Part shown: piece by piece, positions 36,358 to 48,319 of the stretch
Numbering within the stretch: position 1 is the first letter of the stretch
Layout of the letters: every line of letters starts with the position of its first letter
Position numbers and translations under genes: made by a program
The notes under the pieces: generated by a model
Database searches by the model: none
What the model was told of the DNA's origin: nothing
The model's input: the letters and a program-made list of their open reading frames with translations, nothing else
Assembly: GCA_030248225.1 (NCBI GenBank)
Contig: JASANE010028091.1
Span: 1 to 64,000, forward strand
Source: Trileptium ribeirensis
Taxonomy: Eukaryota > Nematoda > Enoplea > Enoplida > Thoracostomopsidae
DNA: 64,000 bases
Reading direction: 5' to 3'

Positions 36358-38387
36358 ATCAGAGAAAAAACAGCATTACTTTCGTCATATTTTGATAACA
36401 AATGAAGAGCGACGCAATGTTTCAGAAAATATTCACTTAGTGCATATGTAGAAGAAAAAATTTTTTGAATTTTTTAGTTACATTAGTGCCCAAATTTTTC
36501 GAAAAAAATTTCTTGCTCATTCCATTGACAAGATGACTCAAACGTGTCAATATTCGCCGAATCCGCTGATGAGTGAACGCTCTTGTACTTAGGCTTATAA
36601 CAAGATGTAAGGCTGCATTTTTGCATAAATGCTCATAAGGACATAAATTGATTTACCTTTTTGACACCCTTCCACTCAGCCACAGCGCATTTCGAAAGAA
36701 TATAAAATTACACATTTATCGGGAACTTTTTGAGAGATTCTCGGTAACTAGCGGAACCATTCGTAACTAAAAACGAAAAAAATTGCCATAAGTATACATG
36801 CTGAGAATATAATTTACATTGCTATAAATACGCTGAGCTTGATATTTTTGAACTGCATCGTCAAGCTGAGTCCAATATACTCAAATTATCGCTGTATCTT
36901 CCAAATCGAAGAATTCCGGGCTGGAAGTTCTAAAGGAAAACTCGGCTTGTCTATGTTCGCAACTGTAGCAACAAAACTTTCTACATACAATATGATATGT
37001 TGTACATACAAATAGAAATGGTTATGATGATACTCATTATGTTGGCATAAGGGTCAACGTGGCTTATTTATGCGTAACCTAGCCACTTACTTTCCGCCTC
37101 TTCCTTAATTTATTTCCATAAATATACAGATTGTTGAAGATAATGTAGAATATCGTTATGCTGGCCGATGTTTGCGATACACTCGTTTTTTGTTATATAT
37201 TGTATACACTGGCGACTACGGTTTAGCCGAAGTATGATCGATGCTGAGAATACATCCACATAGTGGGTCCCGTATTTTATCTTGTTTGGTATATAAACAA
37301 AAGCACTGATTTTGATTGAGGAGGAAGCCATATATACAACCTATATAGCTCACCCATTTTGTTTCAGTGATTGCAAAAGCTTTTAACGTTTGAAATCAGG
37401 GTGGTTCTTCATTTGCAACAGTAATCAAGTGTGTCGAAGTTATTTTTGAGCGTTTGGTTTTGCTTACTTGAAACGAGATGCAGATGGATCCAATTCGGTG
37501 ATGCTTTGGGGCTTAATTTTTTTATGAACCTTGTTGCAATTTATCAGCTGACAATTTGGAGCTACAAGCCCTCATAATAGATTGGCAGTCAGTCTATTTT
37601 GACACCCTGCTCCCCAGGAATGAGAGCGCTAAAGGTAGAAATGTCGTGTCATCAATCACTGGTTAGAATTAAAGTTCTGAGAGGGTCAAACTTTTAGTAA
37701 ATGCTAAATTTTAGAGCCCGGTTTAGAAATCCTAGACAAAGTTAAAACAATAGAGCACTTGAACGAATATGGAATAAACCTGGACAGGCGACCCATAATT
37801 ATATAACCAGGTCCATAGATTTGTTAACAATAATTGCTAAATGTATCTAAATGTAAATAATTTGGTTTAAAACGTAATTTGGTTCACACTTGCGACATAA
37901 GTTATATCAGCGATACCGCCGTAACTTTCGTTCGTCCGGGCACAGTTTAGGTATTCGGAAGAATATTGAGTGGTTTTATGGAAAGTTCTTACCAAATTGA
38001 TGTTTCCATTTCAGTGTACGTTGAGAGCTACTACAGGGCCGATATTGGCTCTATTTTTCGTATGCGGTTTCCTGGTTGGCACTTCACCTTCTTTTCAGGT
38101 TTCTGTCCTACATAATTTATCTCATTGGTGTAATATATATCTATCTGTTATGCTAAAAGTATGTATGAGCTAAAATCGGTATAAGAATTGAATTCTTTTA
38201 CTTGCAGCTTTGCCACAAAACATGATTTCAAAGTCTGCTAAATTCGCAGCGTTTCTGTTATCGCTCTTCCGAGCTCTATTTTAGATCGCGGCATCGATGT
38301 GCATCCAAAACGGCCTAATGATTGACAGCAAATGAAATAAAATTAAATTAAAATTGAGTCTACGGTGTTGCTTTAATACGCTCAGTT

Positions 38388-39340
38388 GATACCAAAAATC
38401 TTCTAATGCATTCACATTCATCTGCCTATAGAATCCTTTGCTCTGATGGTTTGTTGTTTAGATACCAAAAATCTTCTAATGCATTCACATTCATCTGCCT
38501 ATAGAATCCTTTGCTCTGATGGTTTGTTGTTTAGATACCAAAAATCTTCTAATGCATTCACATTCGTCTGCCTATAGAATCCTTTGCTCTGATGGTTTGT
38601 TGTTTAGATACCAAAAATTTTCTAATGCATTCACATTCATCTGCCTATAGAATCCTTTGCTCTGATGGTTTGTTGTTTAGATACCAAAAATCTTCTAATG
38701 CATTCACATTCATCTGCCTATAGAATCCTTTGCTCTTATGGTTTGTTGTTTAGATATATACCAAAAATCTTCTAATGCATTCACATTCATCTGCCTGTAG
38801 AATTCTTTGCTCTGATGATTTGTTGTTTAGATACCAAAAATCTTCTAATGCATTCACATTCATCTGCCTATAGAATCCTTTGCTCTGATGGTTTGTTGTT
38901 TAGATACCAAAAATCTTCTAATGCATTCACATTCATCTGCCTATACAATCCTTTGTTCTGATGGTTTGTTGTTTAGATACCAAAAATCTTCTAATGCATT
39001 CACATTCATCTGCCTATAGAATCCTTTGCTCTGATGGTTTGTTGTTTAGATACCAAAAATCTTCTAATGCATTCACATTCATCTGCCTATAGAATCCTTT
39101 GCTCTGATGGTTTGTTGTTTAGATACCAAAAATCTTCTAATGCATTCACTTTCATCTGCCTATAGAATCCTTTGCTCTGATGATTTGTTGTTTAGATACC
39201 AAAAATCTTCTAATGCATTCACATTCATCTGCTTATAGAATCCTTTGCTCTGATGGTTTGTTGTTTAGATACCAAAAATCTTCTAATGCATTCACATTCA
39301 TCTGCTTATAGAATCCTTTGCTCTGATGGTTTGTTGTTTA
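38388..39340 (+). repeat. 73-bp tandem array, thirteen copies
   Basis: The unit GATACCAAAAATCTTCTAAT... repeats at 38388, 38461, 38534, 38607, 38680 and 38753 (with a 4-bp TATA insertion), then 38830, 38903, 38976, 39049, 39122, 39195 and 39268. Copies differ by zero to three bases. It is a young minisatellite in the last Islet intron. There are no variable spacers, so it is not CRISPR-like. Confidence 0.98.
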
Positions 39341-39969
39341 TCTCAAATATATATGTATCAATATCAAATTGTGCCTACGTTCGAATAACAGCTAATTCGT
39401 AGAGCAAACAAACAGTATAATATACTTTAAGTGATTGACGTGCCACTGACTTTGAAATATAATATAATACAAATAAACTTGTTTGAGTATTTTTCACCCT
39501 AAATATTGTTTCGGTCATATTGCGAATGACATTGCATTTTAGACATCTTCTGAGCGCAATGACTAATGCTAATGCCCATCGGTTTGGCCAAGACTCCATG
39601 TGATACTGCGTTTTTATGCGATAATCATCTGGAATAAGCAATTTGTTTAATGCAGTCAGTGCATATAATTTTCGTTTATTATGGGTCCGCGGCCGACAGA
39701 ATTTTTCGATGTCGTATGCGACGATTTACGCTTAGTCCACAAATTTTAGTTTTTTCAATAGCTTGTTTTCTTATAATATTTATCAAAATTTTAAATGTTT
39801 TAACATTTAATTCATTTAAGTACAAAATATACTAAGCACCCTGTCGGGGAGTTTCCAACTATACAGCGAAAACAAAACTTTAATGATAACTTTAAAAAAT
39901 AAACAAAAAGCAAAATTGGAATCTATTTATATAATAAATTCGCAATTATATTAAACGCCACAAAATATA

Positions 39970-40068
39970 CTTCAGAAAAGATAGAAATTAGTTTGGACCG
40001 TCGACGTCGCAATTTTCAGACTTGTACATAGCCAAATATAGTAGAAGGAACACCTGGTGGACTATGTG
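39970..40068 (+). repeat. Dispersed repeat family A, copy
   Basis: The phrases GAAATTAGTTTGGACCGTCG, ACGTCGCAATTTTCAG and GTAGAAGGAACACCTGG follow the pattern of the copy at 9828-9935. The upstream phrase AAACGCCACAA (about 39954) is shared with the copy at 48155. Confidence 0.6.
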
Positions 40069-40069
40069 T

Positions 40070-40141
40070 TTGCGGCAAAATAATCATTATGGTTATCATT
40101 ATTATCATTATGGTTATCAAATACCATTATGGTTATCATCC
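40070..40141 (+). repeat. CATTATGGTTAT short repeats
   Basis: Several imperfect copies of CATTATGGTTATCA lie between 40083 and 40140. The 113-codon frame at 40022-40363 crosses them and shows no domain. Confidence 0.7.
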
Positions 40142-40309
40142 TTTTCTATATGGTTGGTTCTTCTGGTTTTTCTCTATAGTGTATATGGGTTGGTACAAAC
40201 ATTGCGTATTTTCCTCGAATTTAATGCACTAGTTGCGAATAGATATACGTCGATATGTAAATATAAAGCGGAAACACGTATGTATAGAAACAACGACAAT
40301 AATTTTGTA

Positions 40310-40620
40310 ACGGGGTACGCGGGCTGCCCAACCTCCACCTGCAGGAACTCCGCACCCCCCTAATTTCTATTGCCCCCAGGGGTGGGCTCAGTGCAGAGGA
40401 GAGTTGCCGCCCTCTGGTCCTGGTGTTCCTGGGCAGGACCCCCGTGCTAATACGGCCAACGTTGTCTAGTGGATGATGTAGGTCCCCCCGGGTGTGGCAA
40501 CCCGTTCGTCCAATGAAGGGGAAATGGGTCGCCCTCGTACACCCACTGCCGCGCGCGGGGAGCTAAGGAACAGGTGAACGCCCTCCAGCAGGCCAACGGT
40601 TAACTAACGTGCACTTGTTT
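40310..40620. other. GC-rich block of unknown origin
   Basis: About 300 bp of strongly GC-rich sequence (for example GCCCCCAGGGGTGGGC and CACTGCCGCGCGCGGGG) with abrupt composition change on both sides. No long open frame, no terminal repeats seen. It may be a fragment of a mobile element, since nothing else in the intron has this composition except 31.6 kb. Confidence 0.5.
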
Positions 40621-41099
40621 TATTTTGGAATCGCAGTACATTCTGATACGTTTTGGCATGTGTGTCTTTCTTCCGACGATGTTGTTTGCCAGCACCGGAA
40701 ATGTGTCTATTTATCTTGCCATTTAAACTACTACAGAAGCCTGAAGGATTGATACTGGAGAAGTGCGTGGGTCATACGAGCGGGACATATTGTTTCGATC
40801 AAGTAGTGACTCTGGGTTAAGGTAGTTGGTGCGGGACCTAGCCCGACCAAAAACTTTACTATTGTTTCGCTGAGAATCGCGGTCAACACTACGAAAACAC
40901 CAAACTACAAAAACCAATGAGCTTATGACGCTGATATACAATGGAACGACTATGCAAGGGTTTATTGCAAACATTGAGCACGGCATAAAAGTTACCAAAA
41001 CAGTACCAGCTACACGAAAGAATGCTTATTATTATTATTTACATGCAGGAACAAAAATACTCGTCGATCATACTATTTACAAGTACCAGAATAAGTGGA

Positions 41100-43395
41100 T
41101 GTGAACATACAAGTTGATCGCTTCGACCCACACTATCGTTTACATTGCTTGACAGGGTTTAGAGAACAGAGCATAAGAAAACCATTTTGTTTCATTTTGG
41201 CCGGGGTTCATGAGGGAAAAGAGAAAAGTATCTTGGGTGTAATTTTTTCGGGGTGGCGGGGCCGATTGTTGCCCCGTACTCGAAATTCCACGCGAGCATG
41301 ATCACAAGCCACACTCAATACACTGCTCCCAAAGAGCACCACCTATTGCACCACCCGATTAGCCAAAGCCAAAACGCTAAAGTAATTGGCCGCTTGTAAA
41401 TTGCCTTGTTTTGACCTGTCCAAAACTACCGTAAAACATGAGCAAACCGGTGAAAGCTTTATAAATAAACTACGATCCCACCGCAACTGCGATAGGATCG
41501 GGAACTCAGTACATTCGCTGCTGCCAACTCGAAATCGGGAAATACAAGTTGGGTAAATTTAAACTTTGTGCGAAAGTCGTCAATAAGATTCGCTCACTGA
41601 GGCCTGACGGATTCTGAACGTACAGCGGGCATGCTAAGAAACAAGACCGCCATTGTGAAAGAAACATCCTGTCGGTTGAGAAAAGAAAACCGAAAACCAA
41701 AACGGAAACCGTCAGGCGCATGTGAGAATTCAATTAAACTAGAAATGTGCAAAACTAAAGCGAAAATCGTCTGAAAGTCGACCAGTTTCTAAACCAGCAG
41801 GTCCGTACTGAGCTCCCCGAGCTAAGTGTACACCGCATTTTATACTCCGATTTAACCGCCCACAATAACTCAAAACTGACTGGGCCAATCACGAGCCCCG
41901 ATGAACAGTTACAGAAAACGGCCGTCCGAATCAGCAGTATCATAAAACCAACAAACGAAAATAATTACGTTTAGATAACCAACAGAGTTTTATAAGACTT
42001 TTATCGCATCCCGAAATTATCACTTTGCATTTTCTTATCACCGAATCATGGTAGTCGTTAAGATTAGATTTAGTATCCGAGATAACATTTGAAATCTGGC
42101 GCCGTAAAATGAAGATTTTGAACTCTATTTGTAAAATTTATTTGACCCGCAAGATAACGATGTTACAAACTTAGTAGAATAACGGCTAGCTGGCGTCGAA
42201 AGGCCAGTTGTAAATACTTTACTGGGCGAGATAACAAAATGTTAGATTTACGACCGCCCAGCATAAAAATTCCAGAGCTAGATGGTAGATTTTAAATGTT
42301 CCCTACCGCAACAGAGAGAGAGTTAATCAGTAACTAGACTGCAATGTTTGAAATTACGAAACAGTCGAACAAAGGAAAAACGCCACAACGGTCAGCCAAT
42401 GATTCCGCCTGCCATTGACGCATACAACTCCAGTATTTGAACGTGGCACAAATGTACGGCGAAATTTTGGGCTCTTAATAAGCAACGATCGCCGCTGTGC
42501 GCTACCACAGAAGCGAAATGAGAAACGATGCACAAGAGCAACTCGCCAGACGTCGCAGTCCCACGTCGGAAACTCGACGTCAGTCAGAACCCACTCCAAA
42601 ACGAGACGCTCGCCTGGCCAAAACAGAACCCTCACTCGCACGGATAACGCCACTGCGTGCCACGATGTACAAGAAAGCGCAGAGTACCCCGAGGGGGAGC
42701 CCTCCCGCCAGACATATCATTCTGCGACGCCTGGCCGAAACATCGAAGAAATACGAAATAAATACACCATCGCAATAACACGCCGATAACATTTCTAAAC
42801 GTACACACTGCCGAGGACAGATGTAAACGTCGAACTCCTCCCTACCGAGATACACGCTGTCAAAATACTGCAGTAGTGACCGCTAAATTTCACATCTCAC
42901 AAGATGCAATAGTTGTAAATGTTTACGGGTAATCGCTACGATCGAATTACAATAAATTACGCGATACTGCATAAACGATAACCCGCGATAACATACGAAA
43001 CAATTGATAACGATCCAGTCGCGGACGCAATTGACCATGTTAGAGATAACGCTCGCCCCATCCCGTAATTTAGCGATAGAAAGTAAATCACTTGCAAGCA
43101 GTAAAAATGCCTGTGAAGTTACCGGCCACAGTCGTAACGGACCGATAAAAAAACCCAGTACGCGCGACTGCACACGTAGAGAGAGGCGCAGAGTGCAGTA
43201 CTGTCGCAGCACAAAGGCGACCGCCAACAAAAGAAAGACACCGAGCTTCCGCGACATATACACCATTCACCGAGTATTAAAATACTCTAGTCTCACTGCT
43301 ATAAAAACGCGCTATACAAAACGAGCACGAAGAAATGACACCCAAACACAGGGTCGAACACAGGTCGGAAACAGGCATTCGTCGTCGAAAAAAGA
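41100..43395 (+). pseudogene. CpG-rich, T-poor block, possible decayed coding element
   Basis: Over 2 kb the + strand is rich in A and C, poor in T and rich in CpG, unlike the surrounding intron. Open + strand pieces in different frames line up between stops: one from about 41511 (QYIRCCQLEIGKYKLG), one from 41759 (SENRLKVDQFLNQQVRTEL, about 60 codons), then 42415-42789 and 42497-42778 (Arg/Thr/Pro-rich), then 43004-43411. I recognise no domain in any of them. A sense strand poor in T is common in LTR retrotransposons, so an old element in + orientation is one reading; an intronless retrocopy of an unknown gene is another. No LTRs or terminal repeats were found. Confidence 0.35.
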
Positions 43396-43404
43396 TCGTA
43401 GAGG

Positions 43405-43450
43405 ATTGTGAGTGGAAGGGTTACGCACCGGGAAACCCTTCCCTCACAAT
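43405..43450. other. Strong hairpin
   Basis: ATTGTGAGTGGAAGGGTT and AACCCTTCCCTCACAAT form a 17-bp stem with one bulge around the loop ACGCACCGGG. It sits exactly at the right edge of the CpG-rich block, like a 3'-end structure. A Helitron end was considered, but no CTRR terminus follows at the usual distance. Confidence 0.65.
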
Positions 43451-43717
43451 TTATTAAGAGGTAACTTGCTACTGATAAATAGGATGACGGGCGATGAAAT
43501 CGTCACACCGAATTCGGTTATTGATCAATGGTTTAATGATTGTCCGAGGACTTGTTTGCCTCAAAGCATAAAAACAAGGTAAGGAATAGCAAATTCTAAT
43601 GCTGTTTAAAAAGATTTTTTATAAACAAGAAAAAATCAGCGAATATATATCATCACTTTTCATCTTGTATCTCTATCTGTTGCTCATTCAAAAGTCTGTA
43701 AACCTGAAACTAACAGG

Positions 43718-44570
43718 CACATTGCAAACTTGTGTTAGTAAGATTTTTTAACTCAAGACTCTGAGTTCAAGCTCACCCAGGCCGAGTTGGATAGGTAACT
43801 CAGATCCTGAGTTAAGTATTCTAACTCAGACGTGAGTTGGAATTTAGTGACTTACGAACAAAACTAACTCAGGAACTTTGAGCTTGATAAAACTGACTCA
43901 CGCTGATTGAGCTTTCCAACTCAGGGTTCCTGAGCAAGATTTTTTTAATTTATTCTGAGCTAAATTGATTCAACCTGGTTACAAATGTATTACGTAAATT
44001 TCATCGGTTTTTCGATAACAAAAAATTGGTAAAATCAAATTCAAGTGCCAGAAATTAGACCTTGTGTTCGAACAGAATTTCGGTGATTTTAATTTGCAGC
44101 AATTCGGTTCCCTAATGCCTAATCATTTAAAGTTGTATTACTCAGTGTTCGTGAAAAAATTTAGTGCAAAAGTGACGTCACAATCAAATAGAGCCTATAG
44201 TTAAGCTCTCAGTGTTCGCGAACATAACTGGTTTAATTCAAATCGACAAAATTTCGTTCTCAAAAATTTGGGTAATTTTACGGGAATTTTCGCGAACACA
44301 AAATGGTTAGATTTCAATCGCGAGCGTTGCGTTCGCGAACAGTTTTATGCAGAATTTCAGTTGACGAAAAAGCGTTCCGTAACAAATTTTATGCAAAATT
44401 ACAAAATAGGATGGCTGGTGAGTCATCTTAAGTTTAATCTCGTCTAACTCAAGCCTGAGTTACGCCGTAACCCAGCAGTCTGAATTAGTGGAAACGGTCT
44501 GACTCGATATCAGACGCCTGAAACGATACAACTCAGATTGAGTTAAAATTAACACAGGTAAATTTGCAGT
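43718..44570. mobile_element. Foldback element rich in AACTCA/TGAGTT
   Basis: The left end CACATTGCAAACTTGTGTTA... TTTTTTAACTCAA matches the reverse complement of the right end, CACTGCAAATTTACCTGTG... TTTTAACTCAA. Inside are many AACTCAG/CTGAGTT pairs on both flanks and repeated TTCGCGAAC and GTGTTCG phrases in the middle (44110-44350). Non-coding. The same kind of end (CxCTG...ATGTG) is found in the next element. Confidence 0.65.
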
Positions 44571-44935
44571 GTTGGCATGTTACCATGGCGTGCAGACTGC
44601 ATGAGGTGTAACAGAAAAAATCATTTGTGTATATATGAATTGCTTCCAGAATAATAGGCGAACTGAATGGTTGTATAAAAATATTGCAAAACATCAAACT
44701 AATAAGGAACATGATAATGTGTCATTGATATACGCAATATTGATTATCCAGCGGTCAGGCCGTGATCAGACTGTTATGCTATTACAATGAATTTAATGCA
44801 AAATCGATCTAATCTAAGTTAATCTTTAATTTATACTAAATCTAATCTATTTTTATGCGAAATCTTTAGTAACCCTAAGATTCGATCTAAGACTTGGACC
44901 TAAGACCCTAACACTAAGCCTCGGTCTCCACCGGA

Positions 44936-45139
44936 CGCTGTAAATATGTGCAATTTAATTCAGTTTGAGTCAAACTTCACTCAGAGTGCGGGGAATGTGA
45001 CACCTATTGGTCCAAACATTGAATCACTTACTGAGTCCAAAATAATGAGTCATACTGAGCCAAACTGTATCTGAATGGTAGTAAGGCAGGCTGGGACTGA
45101 GTCATTTGACTCAAATTTTCCCACATGTTTTTTTCAGTG
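44936..45139. mobile_element. Short TIR element (204 bp)
   Basis: CGCTGTAAATATGTGC... TTTGAGTCAAA on the left pairs with the reverse complement of the right end, CACTGAAAAAAACATGTGGG... TTTGAGTCAAA. The inside has TGAGTC/GACTCA phrases, like the element at 43718. Likely a MITE of the same or a related family. Confidence 0.6.
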
Positions 45140-45303
45140 TATATGATTTTTTAAAGATATTCGTATATTATATAACGAATATTTATTTATGTATGACATA
45201 TAAATTATGTATGTAAAATAAATATTTTAGGAATACTGTATCAATTTTTATGAATTGAAACTAAACAGACAGGTGTGAACTTAAATATATATTAATGTAG
45301 GGT

Positions 45304-45470
45304 TTTTTCTTTTAGCCCTCCCCAGCCCGAATTTGGTCAATTTTGAAGATACAGAGCTTGTTTTGGTATCAATAGATTCAGCTCGATAAGGCGGTTCAGA
45401 AAATACTCATTTTACCAACATCCCTAAAATTTTTTTGATTTTTTGAGGTCCCAATGGTCCCATGTAGCTA
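45304..45470 (+). repeat. Dispersed repeat family B, copy
   Basis: CCCTCCCCAGCCCGAATTTG, TTTTGGTATCAATAGATTCA, GATAAGGCGGTTCAGAAAAT and GGTCCCAATGGTCCC are shared in the same order with 54325-54480. Identity looks like 75-80 percent. Non-coding as far as I see. Confidence 0.8.
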
Positions 45471-46019
45471 TATATTTATGTATAACAAACATATACCACA
45501 GTATTATGCCAATTCCATTCCGAATACTTATAGCTTAATGCCTTAAAGCGTACTTCATACGAATCATGTCATGTCCCACTCCTGCGATAGTTGAAGAAAA
45601 CTTGACTTGAAAACCGCAGCAGAAAAATTTGCTGTTCAACTGTAAGCCTACACAAAGGTTAAGCTTAGGCTTGGCTTAGCTCATGATACGCTGGAGGGAC
45701 TTGACATGATACCAGGAGCACATTGCTTTCGCATTTTGTCCGGCTGTGTACAACAAACGTAAGATCCATAGCACAGCTCTAGTGAAATTAGTGTAGAATT
45801 TTATGCATTCGATTGCTGTCCTCCTAATAGTAAGTTAGCCTACGAAAGAGTGACAGCAAATATTGGTTTTACGATTTCGACTGCTCATCGGTAGCTAATG
45901 TTGTCTTACAGGCATTAGTGGTCATCGTTAAGTTCAAAATGTTTATGCTAAATGTTTCAATATGCTATATTTAGCGCGACGACTCTAAATATCTTGCAGT
46001 CGCTAAGCTTCCCAAATAT

Positions 46020-46385
46020 TGAGTAGGAATTTATGATACTTTGTTAGCACAACAATGTTTAATTTTTCAGCATAATTATGCTAAATGAACACCTAAAATA
46101 TTCAACATAAATTAAGCTTAAAGTTTAAATGAATTATGCTTGAAATCATATAATTTATGCATAATATTGTTGAATAAAAAGTAGGCTTGTTTTCTCTACA
46201 AAGATTAAAACATCATAATTATGCTTAAATGTTTGTAATCATTAATAAACTTTAACATTAAATATGAAATTTTACTCAAATTTCTAATACAGTAAGCGTA
46301 ATTATGCCACAAGTTTAAATACGCTACATTTTTATTATGCACAAAACAATACTAAATATATTAAGTACAATCATTTTTTTGTGTA
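46020..46385. repeat. Region rich in CATAATTATGC palindromes
   Basis: The palindromic phrase GCATAATTATGC and half copies (ATAATTATG, TTATGCT, GCATAAT) recur from about 46070 to 46340 just upstream of the terminal Islet exon. A degenerate foldback element is likely. Ends are not defined. Confidence 0.45.
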
Positions 46386-46566
46386 TATATTCATATTGCC
46401 TCCATTTATCCAGATCCTGTAATTCAGAACAATTAAGTTAATGTATAAGCCGACATGTATATGTATTTATTTCGTTTTCACGTCCGAGGTTACGTTTAAT
46501 TTTTTAGTATATATACAGATCAATATATTTGCCATCTCTCTAAGAGACAAGCATTTTAATTTTCAG

Positions 46567-46824
46567 CTTCACGGCTTCGGTGATCCGAGTTCCGATCCAA
46601 CGCTAGCAGCAAATAGTCAATTGGCATTTATTGGCAATAGTAGCGGCAGTAGCAACGGTGTAGTTGTTTCGGCTACCGCCAACGGTCAACCGTCAAGCAT
46701 GACATTGGATTGTAACAATAGCAGCGTCTCTATACACGGTGGCGCTACGCGACCAAACGAGCTTACTTCAATGTCGCCATCTGTTGAGCCGTCCGACTTA
46801 TCCTCGCCATCGTGTAGTGAATAG
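46567..46824 (+). CDS. isl: Islet LIM-homeobox gene: terminal coding exon
   Basis: Follows the acceptor TTAATTTTCAG (46556-46566), phase 0, and begins LHGFGDPSSDPTLAANSQ directly after the FQQL of the previous exon. Vertebrate ISL1 has FQQL followed by VNFSEGGPGSNSTGSE at the same exon junction, so both order and junction are conserved. The exon is Ser/Asn/Gly-rich and ends with LTSMSPSVEPSDLSSPSCSE and a TAG at 46822-46824; the MSPS.EPSDLSSPS ending resembles the family's MSSQLPDTPNSM ending only loosely. The upstream part of the open frame (from 46441) is intron. Confidence 0.9.
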   Translation, partial: LHGFGDPSSDPTLAANSQLAFIGNSSGSSNGVVVSATANGQPSSMTLDCNNSSVSIHGGATRPNELTSMSPSVEPSDLSSPSCSE

Positions 46825-46910
46825 CCGATCGCTCCATAAAATATAATGATTTACAGTCATGATAATCTCAAACCTGTTGCTAGTATTTGGAGGATTATCT
46901 CATGTCGTTG

Positions 46911-46916
46911 AATAAA
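46911..46916 (+). promoter_or_regulatory. Poly(A) signal AATAAA of Islet
   Basis: The first AATAAA after the stop codon lies 86 bp downstream and is followed by T- and GT-rich sequence (about 46925-46975). This implies a short 3' UTR; a later site could also be used. Confidence 0.55.
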
Positions 46917-47573
46917 GATAGCTGGAATGTCGTGAAGAGTTTTATTCTTCGATTATTTTGACTGTTTCGTCGATTCGAATTATGAATTTGGGTATATCGA
47001 ACGCCCAAATTTAATATATAATGTGTGGGTAACAGATTAGGGAACGGGAACGGTGAATTTTTTTGCCGGTTTATTCCTAACACCAAATAACACTAAACCA
47101 TACAAGACTTTTAAACTTCAGCACAAACATATAGTAGGTGTGAGATATTGCTGTGAAAAACTAGCAGACATTTTATTAATATATACTGAAAATCGTAGAG
47201 TCGCGCATTTGCAACTTTCTCTCACAATTAAACGCCCTGTTAAAGCGTTATACTGAAGTTATACTGTGGTAACTACCACGCCTCATATGCTCTTTTGAGG
47301 TACTACATGCTACATTTGAGATTTGTCCTAAATTTTAATAGCGGCAATTCCCCACGTATGCATCACACCGGTCTATTACACAATTTTGAGTAGATATCAA
47401 CTGTGTTTCGCATAAGAATCGAATTTACAAAATTTACAATGCCGACTGAAAAAGCGTAATGACATAATATGCTCCCTGATGTATTTTTGGTGCGCATCGT
47501 TGCATAAGTGTATGGCGTTCGAGCATTTATATTAACTTTAATTCCTTACTTCTCGAATAGAATTGTATTTTGA

Positions 47574-47760
47574 TTAGCGCTCAACAAACTAATGCCGTCG
47601 CGATAATTTGAACCCGAGCACCTTGCGTTAGGGTCGCGATTGCTAACCATTGAGCTATGGCGACACTGTTGCTCTGCACAACGTCCTCAAGGCTCATTAT
47701 AAAGCACACTACACCATGAACTGTGCTCATCCGCTACTTCATATTGTATTTAGTTGCCTT
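47574..47760 (-). mobile_element. tRNA-derived SINE copy
   Basis: On the - strand, box A TAGCTCAATGGTTAGCA and box B GCTCGGGTTCAAATT are well kept (47600-47665). The tail ATTAGTTTGTTGAGCG follows, related to the GGCAAAAGTTTGTTCAGG tails at 57.3 and 14.2 kb. This is the best-preserved tRNA-like part in the window, but it has no good acceptor stem, so a SINE is preferred to a tRNA gene. Confidence 0.7.
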
Positions 47761-48154
47761 CGAGCAGCCGCACATGCTTGAAGATGTTTAATAAAGTTTT
47801 TTTTGTTAAAAGTAATAAAATTACGTAAATATGTACAGCGAATAAATTGCTTAAGTCACCTAACCTACAGATAGTAAGGTAAAATAATTTCTGCAAATCC
47901 TAAACATTTTGCTACAATTACAGTGAATCAGCAGCTATAGCAAACCATTAATTAATAGATGGTGAATCAGTGAATTAGCAATGAGCCTAGAGTTTCAACA
48001 TACTATATACTAATCGCCTAGTTCGGCTACATCCCAAATAATAGTAAAAATCTAATTTTAATTCATTTTATATCAGAAACAAAAAAAACAAATCAAAAGC
48101 TAAATACGTGATTCTAGAACTCTGGCATCACATCAAACGCCACAAGATAAAATT

Positions 48155-48265
48155 CAGTAGCAACCTGAAATTCATTAGAACGAACCATCGGCGTCGAACC
48201 TTCAGGTTGCACAGAGATAAAAGAGTAAAAGGTACAACTAAGGAACCATATTTTTGCTATAAAAC
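48155..48265 (+). repeat. Dispersed repeat family A, copy
   Basis: GAAATTCATTAGAACGAACC, CGGCGTCGAACCTTCAGG and AAAAGGTACAACTAAGG match the family pattern. The downstream GTGGATTTAATACAAA (about 48300) resembles ATGGATTTGATACAAA of the copy at 4055, so the family unit is at least 150 bp. Confidence 0.6.
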
Positions 48266-48319
48266 AGTACGATGGGTTATCGTTCTTTTACATAAAGCTG
48301 TGGATTTAATACAAAAATG

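Larger units (their letters stand above)
27751..46566 (+). other. Islet last intron (18.8 kb)
   Basis: The donor is GTAAGT and the acceptor TTAATTTTCAG, phase 0. It is rich in insertions, listed separately. The stretches 28991-30300, 31800-35790, 36360-38380 and 43455-43700 contain nothing I recognise. The 173-codon open frame at 27779-28300 overlaps a GC/AT repeat block and shows no domain. Confidence 0.85.

Noticed and set aside
36551..36585. CTGATGAG followed by a small stem, resembling a hammerhead ribozyme core
   Set aside because: The required GAAA and the other conserved strand were not found at suitable distances.
43405..43465. Helitron 3' end
   Set aside because: The hairpin is strong, but no CTRR end follows within about 10-15 bases and no TC start was located.
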